DNA of 7,280 nt, taken from contig CAZWUZ010000196.1 of assembly GCA_964637655.1 (NCBI GenBank), positions 1 to 7,280 of the forward strand. Direction: 5' to 3'. This DNA is from CAZWUZ01 sp964637655 [NCBI: uncultured bacterium]. GTDB taxonomy: Bacteria; DAOPZR01. The notes beneath the pieces were generated by a model. It had not been told where the DNA came from. It worked only from the letters and a program-made list of their open reading frames with translations, and made no database searches. Shown one piece after another: positions 1-5,368 of this stretch (positions within the stretch are counted from its first letter, which is position 1; each line of letters opens with the position of its first letter). Position numbers and translations under genes: made by a program.

Positions 1-47
1 AACCTGCGGGTGAAACCTGGCGTTGGCAATTATACCCAGATGCGGAA

Positions 48-59
48 TCGCTGCAGCGA
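48..59. other. 12-bp perfect palindrome upstream of the lysC promoter
   Basis: TCGCTGCAGCGA reads the same on both strands and ends 11 bp before the -35 box of the lysC promoter. Its place would suit a dimeric regulator acting on the operon. A 12-bp palindrome is expected about once or twice by chance in a window of this size, so the position is the only argument. The rest of bases 1-70 shows nothing I can assign. Confidence 0.2.
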
Positions 60-70
60 CGGGCGCATGC

Positions 71-99
71 TTGACGCACCCCCGCCATTCTGCTATACT
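71..99 (+). promoter_or_regulatory. Sigma-70 promoter of the lysC-cimA-thrB operon
   Basis: The -35 box TTGACG (71-76) is followed by a 17-bp spacer and the -10 box TATACT (94-99). A TG at 91-92 makes an extended -10 (TGCTATACT). The start of transcription should fall near 106, giving a leader of about 44 nt. That is too short for a lysine riboswitch or a leader-peptide attenuator. If the operon is feedback-controlled, control is therefore more likely at initiation or through the ACT domains of the enzyme. Confidence 0.85.
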
Positions 100-116
100 C
101 CGGCGCATTATTTCCG

Positions 117-144
117 GCGGGTGAGGTGTCCCCGCGAGGCAGGT
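117..144 (+). promoter_or_regulatory. Short leader hairpin and ribosome binding site of lysC
   Basis: GCGGG (117-121) can pair with CCCGC (131-135) around a 9-nt loop. The hairpin stops just before a purine-rich Shine-Dalgarno stretch, GAGGCAGGTG (136-145), that serves the ATG at 150. The ribosome site is credible. A regulatory role for this 5-bp hairpin is only a possibility. Confidence 0.4.
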
Positions 145-149
145 GACGC

Positions 150-1364
150 ATGGCTCTGGTGGTGCAGAAATACGGTGGCTCGTCGGTTGGCGATGCCGAC
201 AAGATGCGGCGCGTGGCGCAGCGCATCGCGGATACCCGCAAGGAGGGCAACCAGGTGGTGGCCGTGGTCTCGGCCATGGGTGATGCCACCGACGACCTGC
301 TCGAACTCGCAGACAAACTCAACCCGGCAGGCGCGGCGCGCGAGATGGACCTGCTCATGGTGACGGGGGAGATGGTTTCCGCCGCGCTGCTCGCCATGAC
401 CCTGCAGGGGATGGGTGAGCAGGCGGTGGCGCTGACCGGGCCGCAGGCGGGCTTCCGCACCGACAACGCGCACCGCAAGGCGCGCATCATGGATATCGAG
501 CCGGGGCGCATTTACCGCGAACTGGCGCGCGGCATGATCGTCATCGTCGCCGGGTTCCAGGGGGAGAATGACCGCGGCGATTTCGCCACGCTCGGGCGCG
601 GCGGGTCGGACACCACCGCGGTGGCGCTGGCGGCGGTGCTCAAGGCGGATGTCTGCGACGTGTTCACCGATGTCGACGGCATCTTCACCGCCGACCCGCG
701 CCTGGTCAAGGACGCGAAGATGCTCAAGGCGATCTCCTACGACGAGATCCTCGAACTGGCCAGCGTCGGCGCGCAGGTGATGCAGGCGCGGTCCATCGAG
801 TTCGCCAAGAAGCACGGGGTTACCGTGCACGTACGTTCCAGCTTCCACCGCCAGCCGGGGACGCTGATTGTCGAGGAGGAGAAGGTCATGGAAAACTATG
901 TTATCAGCGGCGTGGCGGCGGACAAGGCGCAGGCGAAGCTGACCCTGACGCCGGTGCCGGACGTGCCGGGCATCGCGGCGCGCATCTTCGTGGCGCTGGG
1001 GCAGGCGAACGTCAACGTCGACATGATCATCCAGAGCTCGCCCGAGGTGAAGGCGGAGAAGAACACCATCTCCTTTACCGTGGCGCGCGGCGAACTGGCG
1101 AAAGCGGAGCAGACCCTGCGCGAAGTCGTACAGGAATGGGCCGCCTGCCGGGTGGTGACCGCGGCGGACATCGCCAAGGTGTCGGTTATCGGCGTCGGCA
1201 TGAAGAGTCACGCCGGGGTGGCGGGCGAGATGTTCCAGGTGCTCGGTGATGCCGGCATCAACATCGAGATGATCAGCACCTCGGAGATCAAGATCTCCTG
1301 CGTCATTCCCGAGGAGAAGGCCGACGCGGCGGTGCGCCTGCTGCACGCGCACTTCATCAAGTGA
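150..1364 (+). CDS. lysC: Aspartate kinase (aspartokinase, alpha subunit)
   Basis: This enzyme phosphorylates L-aspartate with ATP to give 4-phospho-L-aspartate, the first step toward lysine/diaminopimelate, threonine and methionine, in the cytoplasm. The 404-residue product has the family length and order. An amino-acid kinase domain covers about 1-245, with KYGGSSV at 7-13, TGE at 72-74, TLGRGGSDTTA at 147-157 and TDVDGIFTADPR at 173-184. Two C-terminal ACT domains follow (about 263-340 and 343-404), each with the PGIAARIF- or AGEMFQVL-type turn that binds feedback effectors. The ATG at 150 is chosen because the kinase motif follows at once and a Shine-Dalgarno site lies 5-10 nt upstream. 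There is no fused homoserine dehydrogenase, so this is the monofunctional Bacillus/Corynebacterium-like type. The last codon overlaps the cimA start. Which of lysine and threonine inhibits it cannot be read from the sequence with certainty. Confidence 0.97.
   Translation: MALVVQKYGGSSVGDADKMRRVAQRIADTRKEGNQVVAVVSAMGDATDDLLELADKLNPAGAAREMDLLMVTGEMVSAALLAMTLQGMGEQAVALTGPQAGFRTDNAHRKARIMDIEPGRIYRELARGMIVIVAGFQGENDRGDFATLGRGGSDTTAVALAAVLKADVCDVFTDVDGIFTADPRLVKDAKMLKAISYDEILELASVGAQVMQARSIEFAKKHGVTVHVRSSFHRQPGTLIVEEEKVMENYVISGVAADKAQAKLTLTPVPDVPGIAARIFVALGQANVNVDMIIQSSPEVKAEKNTISFTVARGELAKAEQTLREVVQEWAACRVVTAADIAKVSVIGVGMKSHAGVAGEMFQVLGDAGINIEMISTSEIKISCVIPEEKADAAVRLLHAHFIK
874..879 (+). promoter_or_regulatory. 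Internal Shine-Dalgarno site inside lysC
   Basis: AGGAGG lies 8 nt before an in-frame ATG at 888, inside the lysC coding sequence. It is a full consensus site, stronger than the one in front of lysC itself. It sits at the linker between the kinase and ACT domains, encoding the Glu-Glu-Glu run at residues 242-244. Confidence 0.7.
888..1364 (+). CDS. lysC: Aspartate kinase beta (regulatory) subunit from an internal in-frame start
   Basis: Translation from Met247 of LysC would give a 158-residue protein made only of the two ACT domains. In Bacillus subtilis, Corynebacterium glutamicum and Thermus, aspartokinase is an alpha2-beta2 enzyme. There the beta chain of about 160-170 residues comes from just such an internal start and binds the feedback inhibitor. 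What is seen here is the consensus AGGAGG, 8-nt spacing, an ATG, and exact placement at the domain boundary. The dual product is inferred by analogy. The Glu run could also be retained only for protein reasons, so this is likely but unproven. Confidence 0.68.
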   Translation: MENYVISGVAADKAQAKLTLTPVPDVPGIAARIFVALGQANVNVDMIIQSSPEVKAEKNTISFTVARGELAKAEQTLREVVQEWAACRVVTAADIAKVSVIGVGMKSHAGVAGEMFQVLGDAGINIEMISTSEIKISCVIPEEKADAAVRLLHAHFIK

Positions 1365-2944
1365 AGCAGACGCGCATCCTCGTCTACGACACCACCCTGC
1401 GCGACGGGGCGCAGGGGGAACGGGTGTCGTTCTCGGTCGAGGACATGCTGCGGGTCGCGCGCCGGCTCGACGACCTCGGGTTCGCCTATATCGAAGGCGG
1501 GTGGCCCGGGGCCAACCCGAAGGCGGTCGAGTTCTTCACCCGCGCGCGCAAACTGAAACTGAAGCAGGCGAAGCTGGCGGCGTTCGGCTCGACCCGGCAC
1601 GCGAAGCACCGGCCGGCGGCGGATCCCAACCTCACCGGCCTGCTGGCGGCGAAGACCCCGGTGGTGACGATTTTCGGCAAGGCGTGGGACCTGCACGTGC
1701 GCGAAGCGCTGCGCGTCCCGCTGCCGCAGAACCTGACGATGATCACCGACTCGGTCGCCCACCTCAAGGCGGCGGGGCGCGAGGTGCTGTTCGACGCGGA
1801 GCATTTCTTCGACGGTTTTGCTGCCAACCCTGCGTACGCGCTGGCGGCGCTGCGCGCGGCGCTCGACGGGGGCGCCGACTGGCTGGTACTGTGCGAGACC
1901 AACGGCGGCGCGCTGCCGCACACGGTGGCGGCGGCGGTGCGCGCGGTGCGGGAAACCTTCCCCGGTGCGCGCCTGGGCATGCACGCGCACAACGACAGCG
2001 ACTGCGCGGTGGCCAATTCGCTGGCCGCGGTGCGCGAGGGGTGCACGCAGGTGCAGGGGACGGTCAACGGCTACGGCGAGCGCTGCGGCAATGCCAACCT
2101 CTGCTCGATTATCCCCAACCTGCAGCTGAAGATGAACTGCCGGGTGCTGAGCACGGCGCAGCTGGCGCGGCTCACCGACACCTCGCGCCTGGTGAGCGAA
2201 CTGGCCAACCTCGCGCCCAACCGCGCGCTGCCGTATGTCGGCAGTTCGGCTTTCGCGCACAAGGCGGGCATCCACGTCAGCGCGGTGCAGCGCCATCCCG
2301 AGACCTACGAGCATATCCGCCCGGAACTGGTGGGCAACCGCCAGCGCGTGCTGGTTTCCGACCAGTCGGGGCGCAGCAACCTCGTGCACAAGGCGCGGGA
2401 ACTGGGGATCGCGCTCGACGGGCCGGCCGGGGCGGAGAAACTCGGCGACGTGCTGCAGGAACTCAAGGAACTCGAGGCGAGCGGCTACCAGTTCGAGGGG
2501 GCGGAGGCGTCGTTCGCGCTGATGCTGCGCCGCGCGCTGGGTACGGTCCCGGCGCATTTTGCGCTGCTGGCGTTCCGCGTCATCAATGAGAAACAGGGGG
2601 ATGGCGTCCCCTACTGCGAGGCGACCATCAAGGTCAGCGTCGGCGAGCGCGTGGCGCACACCGCGGCGGAGGGTGACGGGCCGGTCAACGCGCTCGACAA
2701 CGCGCTGCGCAAGGCGCTGGCGAAATTCTACCCCGCGCTGCGGCAGCTCACCCTTACCGACTACAAGGTGCGCGTGCTCAACGAAAAAGAGGGAACCGCG
2801 GCGCGCGTGCGCGTGCTGATGGAATTCTCCGACGGGGAACGCACCTGGGGGACGGTCGGCTGCTCGACCAATATCGTCGAGGCGAGCTGGCAGGCGCTGG
2901 TCGACGGGTTCGATTATTTCCTCTGCCGGCGCGGGCGGCACTGA
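1361..2944 (+). CDS. cimA: (R)-citramalate synthase
   Basis: CimA condenses pyruvate and acetyl-CoA to (R)-citramalate, which leads through the LeuCD and LeuB reactions to 2-oxobutyrate and isoleucine without threonine deaminase. The 527-residue product has a DRE-TIM metallolyase barrel (about 1-280) with DTTLRDGAQGE at 10-20, metal ligands in HAHND at 208-212 and the conserved NGYGERCGNANL at 236-247. FAHKAGIHVSAV follows at 298-309, and a LeuA-type dimer/allosteric domain covers about 385-520. Length and motifs match the long Geobacter-type CimA rather than 2-isopropylmalate or homocitrate synthase. The start is GTG at 1361, sharing GTGA with the lysC stop. No Shine-Dalgarno site precedes it, so translation is probably coupled to lysC. 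A narrower substrate choice cannot be proven by eye, but adjacency to lysC supports the citramalate role. Confidence 0.92.
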   Translation: MKQTRILVYDTTLRDGAQGERVSFSVEDMLRVARRLDDLGFAYIEGGWPGANPKAVEFFTRARKLKLKQAKLAAFGSTRHAKHRPAADPNLTGLLAAKTPVVTIFGKAWDLHVREALRVPLPQNLTMITDSVAHLKAAGREVLFDAEHFFDGFAANPAYALAALRAALDGGADWLVLCETNGGALPHTVAAAVRAVRETFPGARLGMHAHNDSDCAVANSLAAVREGCTQVQGTVNGYGERCGNANLCSIIPNLQLKMNCRVLSTAQLARLTDTSRLVSELANLAPNRALPYVGSSAFAHKAGIHVSAVQRHPETYEHIRPELVGNRQRVLVSDQSGRSNLVHKARELGIALDGPAGAEKLGDVLQELKELEASGYQFEGAEASFALMLRRALGTVPAHFALLAFRVINEKQGDGVPYCEATIKVSVGERVAHTAAEGDGPVNALDNALRKALAKFYPALRQLTLTDYKVRVLNEKEGTAARVRVLMEFSDGERTWGTVGCSTNIVEASWQALVDGFDYFLCRRGRH

Positions 2945-2945
2945 G

Positions 2946-3842
2946 ATGACGCGCCCGTTCACCCTGCGGGTGCCGGCGACCACCGCCAACCTCGGGGCCG
3001 GGTTCGACGTGCTCGGCATGTCGCTCCACCTGTTCAACACCTTCCGCGTCACGCCGGGGGCGTCGCGCAACCGCATCGTCACGGCCAACGCGCCGTCGGT
3101 GCCCACCGACGAGCGCAACATTTTTTTCCAGGCCTACCGCGCGCTGTTCCGCCGCGTGCGGGCGAAACCGGTGCCGGTCAGCGTCGAGGCGAAGGCGGAG
3201 ATCCCGCTGGCGCGCGGGCTGGGGAGCAGCGCGGCCACCTACCTCGCGGGCGTGGTCGCCGCGCAGCACGTGCTCGGCTACCCGCTCAGCGAGCAGGAAC
3301 TGATGGCGCTGGCGACGGAACTTGAGGGGCATCCCGACAACATCGTGCCCGCCTTCTGCGGCGGCATGGCGGTGGCCGTGCGCGAGGGGAAGGCGGTGCG
3401 TTTCTGGCACCACCATGTGCACGGGCTGCAGGCGGTGCTCGCCATCCCCGGGTTTACCCGCTCGACCGCGGCCGCGCGCAAGGTCATTCCCGCGAAGGTG
3501 CCGCTCGCCGACGCGGTCTTCAATGTCGGGCGCGCCGCGTTGTTTGTCGGCGCGGTCGCCGACCGCGATTACGGCATGCTGCGCTTCGCCATGGAGGATG
3601 CGCTGCATCAGCGCTACCGCGCGCGGCGCCTCCCCGGGCTGCACGAGGTCGTCCGCGCGGCGCTCAATGCCGGTGCCTGCGGCGCCGCGCTCTCCGGGTC
3701 AGGCCCGACCATGATCGCGCTGTGCGACCGCCACCCGCAGCCGGTGGCCATCGCCATGCAGCGGGCCTTCGCCCGCCACGGGGTCGACTGCACCTGCGAC
3801 ATCGTCAACATCGATAACCACGGGGTGCGGGTCAGGGAATAG
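2946..3842 (+). CDS. thrB: Homoserine kinase (GHMP kinase family)
   Basis: ThrB phosphorylates L-homoserine with ATP to O-phospho-L-homoserine, the substrate of threonine synthase. The 298-residue product matches the usual length of about 300. It has VPATTANLGAGFDVLG at 9-24, the GHMP phosphate-binding loop PLARGLGSSAAT at 87-98, GHPDNI at 128-133, the STAAARKVIP segment at 173-182 and the C-terminal glycine motif SGSGPT at 250-255. These are typical of homoserine kinase rather than mevalonate or galactokinases. It begins 1 nt after the cimA stop, with only a weak G-rich site upstream, so it is probably translated by re-initiation. With lysC it supplies two steps of threonine synthesis; asd, hom and thrC are not in this window. 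Confidence 0.95.
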   Translation: MTRPFTLRVPATTANLGAGFDVLGMSLHLFNTFRVTPGASRNRIVTANAPSVPTDERNIFFQAYRALFRRVRAKPVPVSVEAKAEIPLARGLGSSAATYLAGVVAAQHVLGYPLSEQELMALATELEGHPDNIVPAFCGGMAVAVREGKAVRFWHHHVHGLQAVLAIPGFTRSTAAARKVIPAKVPLADAVFNVGRAALFVGAVADRDYGMLRFAMEDALHQRYRARRLPGLHEVVRAALNAGACGAALSGSGPTMIALCDRHPQPVAIAMQRAFARHGVDCTCDIVNIDNHGVRVRE

Positions 3843-3849
3843 CGGCCCT

Positions 3850-3876
3850 GCAACCTGCTGCCGCAATAAAGGTTGC
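3850..3876 (+). other. Inverted repeat after thrB, without a T run
   Basis: GCAACCT (3850-3856) and AGGTTGC (3870-3876) are exact inverted copies around a 13-nt loop, starting 7 nt after the thrB stop. No T tract follows, so it is not an intrinsic terminator in the usual sense. It could protect the operon mRNA 3' end or pause polymerase. Read-through transcripts would meet the terminator at 4011-4046. Confidence 0.4.
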
Positions 3877-3883
3877 GCAGCAC

Positions 3884-3912
3884 TTGACGGAAAAATGAAA
3901 ATGTGGTAGCAT
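3884..3912 (+). promoter_or_regulatory. Promoter of the tRNA-Gly gene
   Basis: TTGACG (3884-3889), a 17-bp spacer and TAGCAT (3907-3912) with an upstream TG (3904-3905) form an extended -10 promoter. The predicted start is at about 3919-3920, only a few nt before the mature tRNA 5' end at 3924. A CGCG run (3917-3920) lies at the predicted start, which resembles the GC-rich discriminators of stringently controlled stable-RNA promoters; that last point is an inference. Confidence 0.8.
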
Positions 3913-3923
3913 ATTTCGCGGAT

Positions 3924-3998
3924 GCGGGTGTAGCCCAGTGGTAGGGCGCCACCTTGCCATGGTGGATGTCGCCGGTTCAAATCCGGTCACCCGCTCCA
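3924..3998 (+). tRNA. tRNA-Gly (anticodon GCC)
   Basis: A complete cloverleaf can be drawn. The acceptor GCGGGTG (3924-3930) pairs with CACCCGC (3988-3994). The D stem is GCCC (3933-3936) with GGGC (3944-3947). The anticodon stem is CCACC (3949-3953) with GGTGG (3961-3965), enclosing the loop TTGCCAT with anticodon GCC at 3956-3958. The T stem is GCCGG (3971-3975) with CCGGT (3983-3987), with loop TTCAAAT. The discriminator is T (3995) and the CCA end is encoded (3996-3998). It reads GGC and GGU codons; GGC is frequent in the neighbouring genes. It is a single tRNA gene with its own promoter and terminator. Confidence 0.98.
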
Positions 3999-4010
3999 TT
4001 GTTCGCCGCT

Positions 4011-4046
4011 AACCGTGTTTCCCGCAAGGGGAGCGCGGTTTTTTTT
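4011..4046 (+). terminator. Rho-independent terminator of the tRNA-Gly unit
   Basis: AACCGTGTTTCCC (4011-4023) pairs with GGGGAGCGCGGTT (4028-4040) over 13 positions, allowing G-T wobbles, around the GNRA-type tetraloop GCAA (4024-4027). Eight T follow (4039-4046, partly within the stem). It ends the tRNA transcript and would also stop read-through from thrB. The next about 110 bases (4047-4155) hold no gene or signal I can support. Confidence 0.93.
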
Positions 4047-4155
4047 ACGGTACGCCCCGCAGAGCGTTGACGGTGATAACGGGCGCCAGCGCGGCCGCGC
4101 CTTGCGCACGGCAGAACACGGCGCTCCTGCCGGCGCCATTCCGCGCGCGGCGGGA

Positions 4156-4184
4156 TTGACGCGACGCCCGGGAACAATTACACT
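4156..4184 (+). promoter_or_regulatory. Promoter of the zinc-ribbon membrane protein gene, probably leaderless
   Basis: TTGACG (4156-4161), a 17-bp spacer and TACACT (4179-4184) form a good sigma-70 promoter. Transcription normally starts about 7 nt after the -10 box, that is near 4191. The initiation codon ATG is at 4192. The mRNA should therefore begin at or next to the start codon, with no Shine-Dalgarno site. Confidence 0.72.
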
Positions 4185-4191
4185 CCCTGCT

Positions 4192-5067
4192 ATGGAAACG
4201 ACACGCACCTGCCACCGCTGCGGCGCGCCCGCAGCGGCGGGCGACACCTTCTGCCATCGCTGCGGGGCACGCCTGACGGCGGCCGCGTCGGCACCGGCAA
4301 CGATGCCGGCCTCGCCCCCAGCCCGCGACACGGCCGTGCCATCGTCCGCCACACCGACGGTGGCGACGCTGCCGTCGTCGCCGCCCCGGGCAGTCGACCT
4401 GCTGCTGGCGCCAACCCGCCTCTTTACGCACGGCACGCCCCCGACGTGGGGTGTGGCGCTCGCCCTCGCGGTGCTGGTCGGCGTGCTCGGGGCGCTGGTC
4501 GCGCAGGCGAGCCTCTACGCGCTGCAGCCGCATCTCGGGACCCTGCTCAGCGACCTGCCGGCGGCGATGCGCGACCAGGTGCAGGGGATGCTGGCGGAGA
4601 CCACCGGCCTGCAGCAGGCGGGGCAGGCGGTGGCGGCGCTGGCGCTGGCCATCCCGACGGCGCTCGGCTACTACCTGCTGGCGGCGACGCTCTTCTACGC
4701 GCTCGGGCGCTGGGCTAAAGGAACGGGCGAGTGGCAGGTGTTCGCGCGCTGGTATGCGCTGCTCGAACTGCCGTTGCTGCTTGTCGAAGTGGCCAAGGTG
4801 CCGCTGTTGCTGGCGCTGCTGCTGCCGTCGCTGAGCATGCCGCTGCTCGGACTGGCGCTGCTGGCTGCGCTCGGGGTGCAGAGCGCGGTCTGGCTCTGGC
4901 GCTGCTGGCTGCGCTACGCGCTGCTGCGCGGCTGTCTCGCGCTCCCGGTCAACCGTGCGGCGGGTATCGTCATCGGGTTCGAAGCGGTGAAACTGTTGCT
5001 GCTCATCGTCCCGCTCGCCCTGCTCTTTGCGTTCGGTATCCTCCTGGGCCTTATTGCCGCGGCCTGA
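4192..5067 (+). CDS. Zinc-ribbon multi-pass membrane protein, Yip1-like
   Basis: The function is unknown. The 291-residue product starts with a zinc ribbon whose ligands are C7, C10, C21 and C24 in two CHRCG knuckles. A low-complexity Ala/Pro/Ser/Thr linker follows (about 29-67). A hydrophobic region with about five membrane segments comes next (near 87-109, 145-171, 187-212, 216-238 and 262-290). The lead-in DLLLAPTRLF (69-78) and the segment pattern resemble bacterial Yip1-domain proteins, so this fold is suggested but not proven. The zinc ribbon should face the cytoplasm. ATG 4192 is chosen because the first knuckle follows at once. An upstream in-frame extension to 4015 would run through the tRNA terminator and lacks protein-like sequence. 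It stands alone, between a terminator and the repeat array, with its own promoter. High Ala/Leu content fits a membrane protein in a GC-rich genome. Confidence 0.85.
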   Translation: METTRTCHRCGAPAAAGDTFCHRCGARLTAAASAPATMPASPPARDTAVPSSATPTVATLPSSPPRAVDLLLAPTRLFTHGTPPTWGVALALAVLVGVLGALVAQASLYALQPHLGTLLSDLPAAMRDQVQGMLAETTGLQQAGQAVAALALAIPTALGYYLLAATLFYALGRWAKGTGEWQVFARWYALLELPLLLVEVAKVPLLLALLLPSLSMPLLGLALLAALGVQSAVWLWRCWLRYALLRGCLALPVNRAAGIVIGFEAVKLLLLIVPLALLFAFGILLGLIAAA

Positions 5068-5093
5068 ACCGGCGGAGCCCCGGCCGGCAAACC

Positions 5094-5313
5094 GGTCGCA
5101 CCCGATGCCATCCATGGCGGGCGCGACACTCACCGCCTCCATGCGGTTGGTCGCACCCGATGCCATCCATGGCGGGCGCGACACCCGCCGCCTCCATGCG
5201 GTTGGTCGCCCCCTTTGCCCTCCGTGGCGGGCGCGACACTCACCGCCTCCCTGCGGTTGGTCGCCCCCTTTGCCCTCCGTGGCGGGCGCGACACTCACCG
5301 CCTCCATGCGGTT
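5094..5313. repeat. Tandem array of four 55-bp repeats, each with two potential hairpins
   Basis: Four head-to-tail units of exactly 55 bp lie at 5094-5148, 5149-5203, 5204-5258 and 5259-5313. Each has GTCGC (unit positions 2-6), CCC (8-10) and GCC (14-16) facing GGC (23-25), GGG (26-28) and GCGAC (30-34), which gives an 11-bp interrupted hairpin with a 6-nt loop. A second hairpin pairs ACCGC (39-43) with GCGGT (50-54) around CTCCAT. Units 1 and 2 differ at two positions (37, 39). Units 3 and 4 differ at one (48). The two pairs differ from each other at positions 7, 11, 12, 17 and 21. Every one of these lies in a loop, bulge, mismatch or linker except 39, where A to G keeps a G-T pair. Since 55 is not a multiple of 3, it is not a protein repeat. 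There are no unique spacers, so it is not CRISPR. It fills the gap between the membrane protein gene and the Lrp-like gene. Confidence 0.95.
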
Positions 5314-5341
5314 GCCTCTACCCCACCCAATATGTTATACT
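5312..5341 (+). promoter_or_regulatory. Promoter of the Lrp-like regulator and aminotransferase operon
   Basis: An extended -10 box TGTTATACT (5333-5341) lies 18 bp after a -35-like TTGCCT (5312-5317). The first two bases of that box are the last two bases of the fourth repeat unit, so the array abuts the promoter directly. The predicted start is near 5348, which gives a leader of about 20 nt. The -10 is strong and the -35 moderate. Confidence 0.72.
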
Positions 5342-5351
5342 CATTCATTCC

Positions 5352-5361
5352 GGGGGAGGGA
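5352..5361 (+). promoter_or_regulatory. Ribosome binding site of the Lrp-like gene
   Basis: The G-rich run GGGGGAGGGA contains GGAGG (5355-5359), 9 nt before GTG 5369. It supports this GTG as the start, since no ATG in frame fits nearby. Confidence 0.75.
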
Positions 5362-5368
5362 CTGACTT

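Noticed and set aside
100-149. Lysine riboswitch or attenuator in front of lysC
   Set aside because: The predicted leader is about 44 nt, far shorter than a lysine riboswitch, and has no leader peptide or terminator.
10-363. Plus-strand open frame from position 10
   Set aside because: It runs through the lysC promoter and into lysC in another frame, with an Arg/Trp-rich composition typical of off-frame GC-rich DNA.
108-3644. Long minus-strand open frames opposite lysC, cimA and thrB
   Set aside because: They are shadows of GC-rich coding sequence: rich in Arg, His and Ala, without family motifs, and opposite genes with clear catalytic motifs.
4067-4095. Second promoter beginning with TTGACG at 4067
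   Set aside because: No -10-like sequence lies at 16-19 bp; the region there is GCGCC/GCGGCC.
4015-4191. Longer start for the zinc-ribbon gene at ATG 4015
   Set aside because: The extension would be coded through the tRNA terminator stem and its T run, lies upstream of the promoter at 4156-4184, and has no protein-like features. ATG 4192 places the zinc knuckle at the N-terminus.
4045-5307. Long minus-strand open frame beginning in the 55-bp array and covering the membrane protein gene
   Set aside because: It owes its openness to high GC opposite a real gene. The part in the array is a translation of the repeats in three successive frames (55 is not a multiple of 3), giving Arg/Gly/Ala-rich low-complexity sequence with no domain or ribosome site.
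5094-5313. CRISPR array
   Set aside because: The units are contiguous, with no unique spacers of constant length, and no cas genes are nearby.
5094-5313. Intrinsic terminator for the membrane protein gene within the repeats
   Set aside because: The hairpins are GC-rich but none is followed by a T run. They may still slow or protect RNA, but they are not standard terminators.
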